From assembly GCF_001661265.1 (NCBI RefSeq), contig NW_017567006.1, forward strand, positions 310,001 to 374,000: a DNA stretch of 64,000 bases, in the 5' to 3' direction. Source of the stretch: Saitoella complicata NRRL Y-17804 (Eukaryota > Ascomycota > Saitoellomycetes > Saitoellales > Saitoellaceae). The notes beneath the pieces were generated by a model. It did not search any database and was not told the origin of the DNA. It saw only the letters and a list, made by a program, of their open reading frames with translations. A program made the position numbers and the translations under genes. This document shows positions 43,001 to 51,951 of the stretch, piece by piece. Within the stretch, counting starts at the first letter, position 1; each line of letters begins with the position of its first letter.

Positions 43001-46000
43001 GGGTACCAGCCCCAAAGCCGAGGACTTGAGCTTCAGACAGTTTTCATATGCTTCCTGTACCCGATTCGTGTTCTTTATCAGGGACGCTATCAGCATCTTC
43101 ATTGTCCAGAAGAGGAATTGGTGTGACATGTAACCCGAGTTGACCATTTTCGGGAGTCCAACATCCTCATCAAATGCGTCACCTTTGAGCATACAGATGC
43201 TATCCGTATCCGTTTCGTTCACTTTGGAGCTCAGATTACGCATCATCTGCAGCGTTGGGCCTACCCAAAGGTCGGCAATATCTTGACGGTGAACCCTGAC
43301 TTTGTCAACGACTCTGCTAAGGTTCCGTTCGACTTCATCAAGCGGCACTCCACTGAAAAGCAGCCCCAATGCACCATCCACGCAGGCATACGCGAGGTAA
43401 GGACCATTGTACGCCTGTTCCGCCAGATCAGCCGCGACATCGAAATCCCTGATCGCCTTCCAGTCTTGCACCCAGTAACGCAAGCAACCTTTGATTACAT
43501 GAGTAGACTCAGCATCAGGCACATCGGGTACAGCTTGCAGCACAGCCTCTGATACATCCCCAAAGGCATTGCCCAATGCAATCGAGTAGTTCGTGCAGGT
43601 TGGTGCGCACATTAAAAGCCCCAGCAATGAGTAACAAGCAGTACCGGCAGCATTGTTTCCATGCTTGCGGAAGATGGCTAAAGCAGTGAGCATGGCCAAG
43701 GTCATCGAAAGGGGATGCCCATGCCAGAGAGCAGGGATCGTAGATACTAAGACATCTAAGAGGGCCAGAATTATCGGGTCTTCCATAACGGGGAGTTCAC
43801 GCAAAGCATGTACGCCATCGACTGTCGCTGGACACTGCTTCCATAACTCTGAAATCTCCTCTTCAATCCGAGTTTCTTCATGTGTTGAGAAGAAGTAGCC
43901 GTTTAGCGTCAATGCAGAGCCTAGCGCTTCTAGTGCCTTTGGGAAGTCACCCATGGCAATACACACTGCTGAGCGACGAGCCAAGAGTTGCAACCGGTCT
44001 TTGTTGCAGCCACTCGCTATACGACCGTTCAGTTCGTCCAAAATATCCCGGACTTCATCATATCTTGCCAGACTGAATGTCATATCAGCTAGAGCAAAAT
44101 ACGCGTCTACTGCCAAACAGTAATGTGACTGCCAACCGTCCGCGGGAAGGAGATCGACGGCAGTTTGGATGAACTGCAGGCCAGCAAAGAACGCGGTGCC
44201 TTTATATGCTCTTCGAGCAGCGCGAATATTGTACTGCAAGAGCTGCGCGCGCTCTTGTGATTCCGTCATTAACTGTGACCCGAAATTTAAATGTGTACAG
44301 AGTACAAACAAGTAGATATCCATTTGCGCTGCCGTCAGCTGTTTCTGGAGATGCCTTCCAATCTCCAAATGGAAGGCAGACTTCTCAGTGTCAGGAATCA
44401 GAGCGTATGCCGCTTGTTGGGCTCGATCGTGAAAGAAATGAAACCTCTCTGCACCAGTATTCTCTTTGTCATCGCCGACAACGGCGACATCCATGGGCAC
44501 ATTCAGGGTGTTGGACGATGCCCCGAATGAATCTTCTGCGGATGTATCCTCGTTAGTACTCGAAGTTTGTTGTCCGCTACTGTCTGTGATTCTCCTGTGC
44601 CGTCTGACATGCGATGACATAGTCGACGCTCGCTCGATAAGCCCTGCTTCAATGCCCGGCCAAAGTCTTCTACGGGCTTCATCTTCATCCACCGCCATGG
44701 CTTTCGCGAGAATAGTGATGTCAAAGTCGACACCAAGGCACGCAGCAACCTTCAGCACGACCTTAGTTTGACCGAGCGACTCAATCCTCGAAATGACAAG
44801 AGCAGCAACATCTGCAGGGATGGCTACATTGGACACGACGTCCGGAACCCAGGTCCACTTGAGCGCCTGAAAGTCAAACTTGAATCCGTCTTGCTCGTAT
44901 ATTCTCTTGAGGGTTTGTGCAATGAACAGAATATTTCCCAGAGTCTTTCTCTGAATAGCAGAGCACAATGCTTCAATCTCCTCATATTCCGGACACTCAG
45001 GCCTTAGTTCCGATAACCGTGATCTGTGTAGGGTATCAGAGATGAAGTTACTCGCAGCCTCGAAGGCAACAGGGAGGATTGTCAATCGCGTGTCTGGGGT
45101 GAGGCTTTTCAGCAAAACACTATTCACGACATGCTTCTCGTCAACCTCATTATCTCTGAACGCGGTGAGAAGATAAACGTTTGCCATAGGTGAATTTTCG
45201 ACCTTGGAAAAAAGACTGGCAATCAGTTGCAAATCAGCGTCAGATGCCCATTGGACGTCATCAATGAAGATCACGAAAGGTCGCCCGATTTCTCCAAACC
45301 GCGTCAGCATCGACTTTAGAACACGTTTGAAGCGCTGTTGAGAACTGGACGGCCCTAGCTCTGGCAGTGGTGGTCGTGTAGTAACCCAGTCCGGCCCGAG
45401 CAAGATCTCCAGATCAGGGATCAAATCCGTAATCACCCTGGCTTCATCTCCAACGACTTCTCTTAGAGTACCTCGCCATTTTGCAACACCAGCCTGATTT
45501 AGCGTCAGAAAGTCACCCACAATATGAGATAAGCCGCTCAAGATCGCAGCGAAAGGAATATTCTGGCCATACTGATTATATTTCGACAGCATATAGATGG
45601 ATCCCTTTCGACCGCACATAAGTTGGACTTCGCGCAGTAGTCTCGATTTGCCCATTCCGCTGTAGCCCTGAATGGATACGTGCTCGCTCTTCTCCGTTTG
45701 TGAAACTCGTGCGTAAGCACCAAACAGTGCTGCAAGTTCCTTTTCTCTCCCGTATATACCCTGAGGTATCTCGAACCGTGCCATAGCGTCAACTCTCCCA
45801 GCTTCGAAATCCTTTGCCTTTCTTGCGTTCTCGTACGATTCCGCGCGGAGGAAATCTCGCACGCAGTTGAGATCGTAAAGTAGACTGGCGGCGGATTGAT
45901 AACGGTCATCTGGCGATTTTCGAAGTAATTTTAAAACAATGCGGTCAATGTCTTTAGGCAGAGCTTTGTTCAACTTTGACGGAGGATCAGGATAGCGGCT

Positions 46001-46846
46001 GAGGTGCCCGTGCATGATATTAAGGGCATCATCCCCAGAGAACGGCAATACCCGTGTGAAAAGCTCGTATAGAAAAATCCCCAGTGAGTAGAGATCACTT
46101 CGGTGATCGACTGGCCGATTGAAGTGACCGGTAAGTTCGGGTGCTATGTAAGCCAGATGAGTCTCTCCAGTGACCGGCAGAGGTACGCTTTCGGCGTTAA
46201 CTGTGCCTATAGTATGTTCTTCAAATAATGTAGCGCTTGCAAAGTCGTCCAAGATCATGATAGGTAGTTTAGGTGGGTATTGTCCCCGTTCATGAGGTTG
46301 CTTGATGCAGTAGATACATTCCGGAGAGATATTTCCGTGGCGCACGGAGTGATTGTGTAGGTTCTTGAGTAGTTCAACGATCTCAATGGCGATGGAGAGA
46401 AGGTAGTCGATGGAGGTTGGCGATGAGTAGTCCAGCAGATCAGTCTCGAATAATTGCCCTAGAGTACACAGATCGGAACCTGCTTTGAGGTATTCGCTGG
46501 TCAACTCGCAAAAGAAGCCGCAGCTGAGAACTTGTGTATCCCGAGGCTTGAAAATGTTTTTCATGCCCGCGACGTTCAACTGACCAAGAACAGAATATTC
46601 GCGCTGCAGGCGACTAACAGATCGCGAGTCTTGCGGATCGCACATCTTCAAAAAGCATTCCGTATCAGGTTCCTCCTCTATATCGGCTTGCCATGACTTG
46701 ATTGACATATCCTGGGGCGTCGACGAGCCGGTGATCGACTTGACGCGGCGCGGTGACAACTCGAAGCGCACTGGTCGGACATTGACGGCGCCGAGGAATT
46801 GTTGTATCTCGACATAGTCATCATCATTCAGTAACTTATGGTCCAT
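40097..46846 (-). CDS. Giant hybrid histidine kinase: kinase-like + AAA + GAF + HisKA/HATPase + receiver
   Basis: A 2249-residue sensor kinase in a single exon, of the Mak2/Mak3-like group known from fission yeast (peroxide signalling) and many filamentous fungi. From the N-terminus: a Ser/Thr-kinase-like domain (about 60-340), an AAA/STAND-type ATPase with Walker A GYSGMGKSRLL near 395-405 and Walker B FVIFIDDVQW near 525, a long helical repeat region, a GAF domain (about 1500-1640), a coiled coil, HisKA with the phospho-His in SHEIRTPFN near 1725, HATPase with LRQVVLNLLSNAVKF, DTGIGIAE and GGTGLGLA, and a receiver domain with EDN, phospho-Asp in LMDVNMP near 2168 and LTKP. In the kinase-like part HRD is replaced by HGN and DFG by DFA, so it is probably a pseudokinase. 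HisKA and receiver look active. Output is expected through an Ypd1-type relay. Confidence 0.93.
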   Translation of the reverse strand: MDHKLLNDDDYVEIQQFLGAVNVRPVRFELSPRRVKSITGSSTPQDMSIKSWQADIEEEPDTECFLKMCDPQDSRSVSRLQREYSVLGQLNVAGMKNIFKPRDTQVLSCGFFCELTSEYLKAGSDLCTLGQLFETDLLDYSSPTSIDYLLSIAIEIVELLKNLHNHSVRHGNISPECIYCIKQPHERGQYPPKLPIMILDDFASATLFEEHTIGTVNAESVPLPVTGETHLAYIAPELTGHFNRPVDHRSDLYSLGIFLYELFTRVLPFSGDDALNIMHGHLSRYPDPPSKLNKALPKDIDRIVLKLLRKSPDDRYQSAASLLYDLNCVRDFLRAESYENARKAKDFEAGRVDAMARFEIPQGIYGREKELAALFGAYARVSQTEKSEHVSIQGYSGMGKSRLLREVQLMCGRKGSIYMLSKYNQYGQNIPFAAILSGLSHIVGDFLTLNQAGVAKWRGTLREVVGDEARVITDLIPDLEILLGPDWVTTRPPLPELGPSSSQQRFKRVLKSMLTRFGEIGRPFVIFIDDVQWASDADLQLIASLFSKVENSPMANVYLLTAFRDNEVDEKHVVNSVLLKSLTPDTRLTILPVAFEAASNFISDTLHRSRLSELRPECPEYEEIEALCSAIQRKTLGNILFIAQTLKRIYEQDGFKFDFQALKWTWVPDVVSNVAIPADVAALVISRIESLGQTKVVLKVAACLGVDFDITILAKAMAVDEDEARRRLWPGIEAGLIERASTMSSHVRRHRRITDSSGQQTSSTNEDTSAEDSFGASSNTLNVPMDVAVVGDDKENTGAERFHFFHDRAQQAAYALIPDTEKSAFHLEIGRHLQKQLTAAQMDIYLFVLCTHLNFGSQLMTESQERAQLLQYNIRAARRAYKGTAFFAGLQFIQTAVDLLPADGWQSHYCLAVDAYFALADMTFSLARYDEVRDILDELNGRIASGCNKDRLQLLARRSAVCIAMGDFPKALEALGSALTLNGYFFSTHEETRIEEEISELWKQCPATVDGVHALRELPVMEDPIILALLDVLVSTIPALWHGHPLSMTLAMLTALAIFRKHGNNAAGTACYSLLGLLMCAPTCTNYSIALGNAFGDVSEAVLQAVPDVPDAESTHVIKGCLRYWVQDWKAIRDFDVAADLAEQAYNGPYLAYACVDGALGLLFSGVPLDEVERNLSRVVDKVRVHRQDIADLWVGPTLQMMRNLSSKVNETDTDSICMLKGDAFDEDVGLPKMVNSGYMSHQFLFWTMKMLIASLIKNTNRVQEAYENCLKLKSSALGLVPHVPFVHYSTWHILDQNPMLSPEQLATVEENVKMFNDWAEHNPVSMCGRKLCLEADVLAHRGQYLSALDVYDQAIVHAKHNNHIQLVALVNERCGDMLTRRRHTKLGWGYLAEAYEYFVKWGCLPKARRLLDEHPELRLFSSPHPSIPVHLPPLTAIDATGNKGVLQKGTANHEDLFVQVNAKAPFNAVEEPSDSISPTQLDLLAYFRAALAIAKEPKLEKVIEKILRILIQVSGSDYCALVQPRDGELHVVATGDASSTAIHQDRLACTGDLVPPSVVNYVSRTQNMVFKTLEDYQETDDAYISKLLPDKCKSLMGIPLVSQGAFTGLVYLQNDHVYSAYGKQRLDLLTTIATQATFALENATLLHSIEEANKQLRERTAEIEEYAHDLEVRVQQRTEELHAKNLHLEDQIRERERAQVLMKEAKEAAEAAAAVKSRFLATMSHEIRTPFNAILGMATLLCESGLNPSQFEYAETIRTSCEELLSLLNDVLDISKIENEKLELEVRDMYLRDTIEDSVSTLALSASKKGLELCYFSQVDELVDPCTGDPTRLRQVVLNLLSNAVKFCRTGHVIVRSSAAVARTVPDGQVWKVHISVEDTGIGIAENRHDKIFSLFSQVDSSITRVYGGTGLGLAISMRLAQMMNGDITFESVPGHGSTFHFTFETHVSFNRAKRVFRFNGVAYKRSAFGILNSALLCEELELHLTAMKIPHTLTCDDSYDLMALKGKVHPVQWIFLEQGSPVLEKCAREFPEASFILIRGTAEEAPDRSLFDKMGINCSLLVRPSQRRKLYEVMGQSLQYVTAEQKGTQTAEPLSSWSRPTTPSKKLFDPEFAKTTPLRILLAEDNLVNVKVCQKMTAGLGYAIDVVYDGQQAIDKCKEKQYDMVLMDVNMPVCDGLTATRSILAYHKDQPDRQSPVICAVTADVAAGASDACIKAGCSLYLTKPLRVPALKEALLRVSERLKERRQ

Positions 46847-47112
46847 GATCCATTGGCATACAGTCCCTGTAGATTAAGCTTCACTTCCAGGGAACGGTCG
46901 CCGTCGCAAACACCTCAAGCGCGCTGGGCAATCGGGACTTTGGTGTTTCTCGTCCTGCACACTGACGTAAAACGATTCGGTTCTAGCCTCCGACGAAAAG
47001 AAGTTCGGATAGATCTCGCAATTGCTGTATTTGGAAGGTCTTTCGAAGAGACAATCCATGACGGCTCAGAGAGGCAAAAGGGTGGTTCATGACGACAAAA
47101 CGCAAAAGAAAG
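46847..47112. promoter_or_regulatory. Promoter region of the hybrid histidine kinase
   Basis: 266 bases upstream of the kinase start, bounded by a tRNA-Val gene. No distinct element was recognised. Confidence 0.3.
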
Positions 47113-47186
47113 TGATTCCGCCCGGGATCGAACCGGGGACCTGCGCCGTGTTAAGGCGCCGCCATAACCAACTAGACCACGGAACC
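47113..47186 (-). tRNA. tRNA-Val (anticodon AAC)
   Basis: A 74-nt sequence identical to the tRNA-Val genes at 33860-33933 and 49702-49775, with the anticodon loop TTAACAC and no intron. The downstream flank on its strand is only weakly T-rich (CTTTCTTTT), so the Pol III terminator is the TTTT about nine bases past the gene. Confidence 0.96.
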
Positions 47187-47775
47187 TGATGGATGAAGAG
47201 ATTTTGGTTTTTTGTAATACAATAACGGATTCATGCCCGTGAGAACATCGGGGTCACCTGGGTGACTTTCATTGTAGATGACTCCTAGTCACCTGTTGCG
47301 GGTCTGAGGCTGATTTTTGTAAGAGGAGTCTCAACCTGTTACCCTGACGAACTTCATACGGTGTCTGTCACGAGCAGTCTGGGTTGATATTCCATTTACA
47401 TTGTATATTCGCGCTGTCCGTTAAGGTGGATGAGGTTACTATGAGCCGTGTTCGTCCAGTATAAGGCTTCACGACCCTCAAGCCTTCCTGCTCACAGTCG
47501 TAACCGCTTGACAACTGACCTAAGTGCCGAGCAAGTGTTAACACCGGTACCTCGCTGGGCACGTCCGGTTCTGCTACTCCTTAGAAGACCTGGAACCTAC
47601 TAACCCAAACTCGTTTCTCATTCACTTTTCATGGAGCACAATGTCTACCGACAATGCATATATGGCAGTTAACACGCATCCTGACAAAGGGTTGTACCCG
47701 TGACGTTGACGTACACAGCCCCACACGTCCCCTCGGTCTCAACAAACTCCCCATTCCACCACCATCCTTCCAAAC
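47187..47775. other. Gene-free interval upstream of the chitinase
   Basis: 589 bases between a tRNA and the GH18 gene. No protein-coding signal. The right part (about 47640-47775) is CA-rich leader-like sequence. No element borders were found. Confidence 0.35.
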
Positions 47776-48894
47776 ATGTCCTTCTTCAAACGAGCCGCCC
47801 CTCCGATCCCTTTCAGAACAAAACCAAAAGTCGATCGACCATACATAAACGCGATCTACTACGCCAACTGGACAGTGTATAAGGGCTGCACCCCAGCCTC
47901 ACTTGATCTGTCGAAGATCACACATGTGTTCTATGCATTTGTACGGATTCGACCGGAGGATGGTAGTGTATATCTGAGTGATGAGGGGGCCGATGTCCAG
48001 ATGAATGTTGATGGAGCGGATGGGGGTTGTCTTGGCTCGTTTCAACGGCTGAAGCAGCAATATCCTCACTTGAAGGTGATCCTCAGTCTGGGTGGAGGAG
48101 GTGAAGGCAGCAGCCCTTTCGCTGCAGTGTGCAGAAACACCAGCATGGTGCAGAATCTGGTACGGTCAGCGCGGGAGTTGGTGGATCGATGGTCACTGGA
48201 CGGCATAGACGTGGACTGGGAACACCCGTCCAACGCCGAGGAAGGCCGAGCCTACATCAACCTCTTGAAAGCTCTGCGAGAGGTGTTACCAACGCCTGAC
48301 TACCTGCTCACTACCGCTTTACCAATCGGCCAGTGGGCACTACAACATATTCCTCTAGATGAAGCCCGGGGTATACTCGACTACATTAACGTCATGGCAT
48401 ACGACATGAGTGGTCCATGGGCCCCACAATCGGGACATCACGCACAGTTACACAGTCATTCGGATAAAGAGGCGAGTGGATCACAGGGCGTTGCTTATAT
48501 GAAACGGAAGGGCGTTCCCGCACACAAGCTTGTGCTCGGTTTACCGCTTTACAGCCGTGCCTTCCTAGGTGTCACTGGTCCTGCACAGAAATACAGTTCG
48601 TGCAGTGGCGAAGAGGGCACTTTTCCGTACAACAAACTCCCGTTGGATGGTGCATACGAGTGGCACGACGAACCGTGCTGCGCTGGAGGAAGTTATGATG
48701 GCGCAAAGGGCGAGTGGATGAGCTATGACATTCCCGTCACAACTCAAAGGAAATGCGACTGGATCAGACAAGAAGGACTTGGCGGCGCTTTCTTCTGGGA
48801 AGCCAGTGGTGACAAACCAGCCGTTTCAGGCGCAAGTCTCATCCAAACGTCATATCATGCTTTGGGCGGCGAGGAGAACATGAGGCGATTCTGA
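47776..48894 (+). CDS. GH18 chitinase, no signal peptide
   Basis: A 372-residue glycoside hydrolase family 18 enzyme in one exon. It has the opening YINAIYYANWTVYKG, the substrate-binding SLGGGGEGS strand, and the catalytic DxxDxDxE motif in LDGIDVDWEHP with the acid Glu. Downstream are YINVMAYDMSGPW and the closing GGAFFWEASGD, both typical of the barrel. GH18 enzymes cleave chitin with substrate assistance. The N-terminus (MSFFKRAAPPIPFRTKPK) is basic and not a secretion signal, so the enzyme is cytosolic or exported unconventionally. No chitin-binding module is attached. It ends 56 bases from the facing NDUFA5 stop. Confidence 0.93.
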   Translation: MSFFKRAAPPIPFRTKPKVDRPYINAIYYANWTVYKGCTPASLDLSKITHVFYAFVRIRPEDGSVYLSDEGADVQMNVDGADGGCLGSFQRLKQQYPHLKVILSLGGGGEGSSPFAAVCRNTSMVQNLVRSARELVDRWSLDGIDVDWEHPSNAEEGRAYINLLKALREVLPTPDYLLTTALPIGQWALQHIPLDEARGILDYINVMAYDMSGPWAPQSGHHAQLHSHSDKEASGSQGVAYMKRKGVPAHKLVLGLPLYSRAFLGVTGPAQKYSSCSGEEGTFPYNKLPLDGAYEWHDEPCCAGGSYDGAKGEWMSYDIPVTTQRKCDWIRQEGLGGAFFWEASGDKPAVSGASLIQTSYHALGGEENMRRF

Positions 48895-48950
48895 TATTAA
48901 TTCCACGTCCTATCTTATATTCTTCTGCACATGCTTCGCTTTTGTCCATC

Positions 48951-49384
48951 TTACTTCTTCTCAAAGTACTCCCACTGACCCTTCGGTGCTGGCTCCTCCA
49001 GAGCCTCCCATCTGCAGGATATGTTAGCACTCTGACGACACGCAATAATGAAGACGACACGCACGGCTTCCACTCCTTCATCTTCTTAGCAAGGCTTAGC
49101 TCAGTCTCCGCCTGAAGAATAACCTCCTCAATCAAACCAGCACCAATCTTCTGCTCGATCTCGTCGGCACTCTCGGTAGCCTCAACGATACTCTGACGGT
49201 GCTTTGTCAGGGCCTCAGTGGCTTGTCTGTAGACGGCATGCGATGGCAGCTCGGAGAGGGCGGCGAGGGTGTTCTTGTAGTGTTCGAGCAGGACAGGGCG
49301 GGGTTTGGCGACAGCTGCAAGACCGGTAATGCCGGTGGTAGCGATGTGTTCTGCGTTGCGGAGTACTCTTGTGAATGAAAACAT
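48951..49384 (-). CDS. NADH:ubiquinone oxidoreductase subunit NDUFA5 (complex I, 29.9 kDa-type)
   Basis: A 126-residue accessory subunit of the complex I matrix arm. Two exons, 49065-49384 and 48951-49011, with a 53-nt intron. The core PRPVLLEHYKNTLAALSELP and YRQATEALTKHRQSIVE match the ETC complex I subunit family. The second exon supplies the conserved end PWEALEEPAPKGQWEYF followed by EKK. Residues 1-12 (MFSFTRVLRNAE) resemble a short mitochondrial targeting sequence. Confidence 0.92.
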
Positions 49385-49701
49385 CTTGGAGGTTATTGAA
49401 TGAATGCTCTCGACTGTTGGCCTATCGAATGCTTGCCGTCCATTTCGACCTATATGCAGCCCCTGCATCGCGATTTGGGGGAGGACAGACTCCCTTACAC
49501 CCCCCCTCATTGTTGTTGTGTATTTCGTTCTAGCAACTCCATTTCCGTAGCTGTTTCGCACTCCGATACCCAGACCCGTCCTCTCGTCCCAAGCAAACCC
49601 ATCACCCGCCAGGTCGTACTCAAAGTTCGTCGCCGCAGCTGACGTTCATGCCCAAACACCAACCTATATTATTTTAGAGCGATGATCAAAGACATCCAAC
49701 A
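49385..49701. promoter_or_regulatory. NDUFA5 promoter region
   Basis: 317 bases between the NDUFA5 start and a tRNA-Val gene. No clear elements were seen. Confidence 0.3.
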
Positions 49702-49775
49702 GGTTCCGTGGTCTAGTTGGTTATGGCGGCGCCTTAACACGGCGCAGGTCCCCGGTTCGATCCCGGGCGGAATCA
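49702..49775 (+). tRNA. tRNA-Val (anticodon AAC)
   Basis: The third identical 74-nt tRNA-Val gene, here on the plus strand, with the same arms and anticodon AAC. It is followed by CTTTTT, a Pol III terminator. Confidence 0.96.
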
Positions 49776-49830
49776 CTTTTTGTTCCGTTTTATCTACCTT
49801 GACCCTCAACACGTAGTATTCGGAGTATGC

Positions 49831-50951
49831 CTACTCTTTCGTCCCTCCTTGCACTGCCTCTTCTGCACCTCCAAACACCCCAACGACAGCCACAGCAGCC
49901 TTCTCGAACCCCCTCTTATCCACCAATCGCTCAAACACACCTCCAAACTGCCTTAGCGTATCCTTCCCGTTGTCTGCTCGTTCCCATGCCTCAGGTACTC
50001 TGATATCTGCTGTAATCGACGACCGAGCATCACCTGTACGGGTATCCGCGTCGATGTGCCACGATAGGACGATATCCGGCTGACCGATGATGCGTAAGAT
50101 TGGTGTGCCCAGAACTGGTCTCATCATATCATTATTTGCGCTTACTAGCTTCTGATCGCATAGTTTGTCGTAGACGGAGTTGAACACCGTCAATCGTCTT
50201 TGGGCCAGATGCGCGTAAGATGCAATTGCGTACAACGCATTCGAAACGTTCCCCCCCTCGCAACATCGATCAATGTATTCCCCAATCTCTGCACGTGCCC
50301 AAGGCGACATCTTGATGTTCAGATCAAGCACCGAGTAGTTCTCCTCGTTCACCGTCATCGCAACGGAAAACCAAACAGTTTTGCTACTGGCGTGACCCGC
50401 GAACTCATGTTTACGGCGATTCGTGGAGATTACCGAGGAACTAAACTTGACGAATTGTATATTGTGTAGCGATTGCGTTGATTCGAGAATGGGACGAGCT
50501 GATGGGATGGCTGTAGTCGAGGAAGGTGAGGGAGCTGGCGTAGGAAGGCTGACGGTTGCATTGTTGGATGTCAATAGCTGAGCGCTGTACAAAATGTCAG
50601 TATCTCTGGTTCCAGAAGGTACGACATAACGTACATAAGATTGTCAATTCCTGTATCCTTGTTCCTCTCCTCCGCATCCCTCTCCACCCGGGCAAGCTCG
50701 TTCTTCAGACCATCCATCTCGGCACGAATGGCACGCAACTGGCGCAGCAGCATAGCCTTCTCCTCCTCCAACGCGTCTTCATACTCAAGGTGCGGCAATT
50801 GAGAAGCGACCGTGCCCTGAGAGACATCCGCTTCCAAAGGATCCGAACGCGAAATATCGGAAAACAACCGGCGCGGAGACTTGCTCGGTGTAATGCCAGT
50901 ACTCGTAGCAACGTGCATTCTCTTTAAGCTCTTAGACACGGGTGTATCCAT
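49831..50951 (-). CDS. Probable kinetochore protein, CENP-P/Ctf19-like
   Basis: A 356-residue protein with two exons, 50635-50951 and 49831-50584, split by a 50-nt intron. The N-terminus carries a TPSKSPRRLF phospho-site-like patch, then a coiled coil (EEEKAMLLRQLRAIRAEMDG). The C-terminal 200 residues look like a tandem RWD region: FVKFSSSVIS, SVLDLNIKMSPWARAEIGEY, AHLAQRRLTVF, and PDIVLSWHIDAD followed by VPEAW. Coiled coil plus RWD, and the spacing of these blocks, resemble CENP-P/Ctf19 of the inner kinetochore COMA complex. The match is by pattern only; CENP-O/Mcm21 is the main alternative. It is divergent from a small coiled-coil gene. Confidence 0.5.
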
Positions 50952-51284
50952 GGACGCTGGATGGATGGACGCGCACGCTTCTCAATGTTGTCGTCGGCAG
51001 TCCAACGCGGGTCTAGTGTACGGGCCCGATGGACGTGAACAGAGGGACTCACGAAGCTTGCAAGCAGCTGAGACTGACCATTCATTCTCTTCCATCTCAT
51101 GAGAACAGCACGGGACAGCACACGTACACGTTGCCAGCCGACCCGGGCGGGCCGGGGTGCGCGCCTTATCGTTCATGCCTGTGAATGAACGTCACTGCTG
51201 ACAATCAATCCCCGTCACTTCTGACCGCTGCCTGGGTCTTGCAACACAGCCCAACTCCCAAGAAATCAAACGACCTTGGCCGGC
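50952..51284. promoter_or_regulatory. Divergent promoter CENP-P-like/small coiled-coil gene
   Basis: 333 bases between two start codons. GC-rich around 51140-51160; no specific site was recognised. Confidence 0.35.
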
Positions 51285-51787
51285 ATGTCCACGGTTAGAA
51301 CCCTGACTCTTCGTTTCCATGACACTTGCTGATCCTCTGTTCAGTACGACGTTGAAGTCATCAGCGACATCGAGTCTGAAGATAACAGCACAGTCCCCTC
51401 TGCGGTCAACGTCCAGCCCATTATTCCGGCTAGTCCTCAAGAGCCCTCCACCAACTCCGTCCTCTCCAAGATCGTCGACGCCCTGATCCAAGATCTCGAT
51501 GCTCACCAGCAGCTCGAAGCTCAGCGCCTCACTATGGAGCGCGGGCAGGATCAAGATGATAGGTGTGAGCGTGAGAAGAGGGATGTTGCCCAGAGGGAGG
51601 TGAGGGATTCTGAGTTGGCGCTCAGGGAGAAACGTGAGAGCGGGTACAAGGATTTCTATCGTCAACGTGTAAGGCTTCCTTGTTATTGGAGTAAAAAGCC
51701 ATGCTGACACGTCCATAGGCCGAGAAACACCAGGCGACTATCGCCAAACTCGCTTCGATTGCGGAGATTTTGGCTAGGAAGGCGTAA
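51285..51787 (+). CDS. Small acidic coiled-coil protein, unknown
   Basis: A 133-residue protein. Three exons: 51285-51293 (MST only), 51345-51668 and 51719-51787, with introns of 51 and 50 nt. Residues 4-45 are acidic and Pro/Ser-rich (YDVEVISDIESEDNSTVPSA); residues about 46-133 form one long charged helix (REVRDSELALREKRESGYKD) ending EILARKA. No known domain, signal or membrane segment. Splice phase and the branch sites support a real gene. Possible partner of the divergent neighbour, but that is only inference. Confidence 0.65.
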
Positions 51788-51951
51788 GCTCAGACATGAA
51801 GGGCGGTTCTCTCCCGTGCGTAAGTTTATGAATGCCGCTGAGCCATATTCTTAGCAGTTTTGACCATCAATCAATATATTCGTACAGCTAACCTCTGCCT
51901 AAAAACCATTATAGTCATTCATGTCATCAAGCCCACTCCCACTCACGTTGT

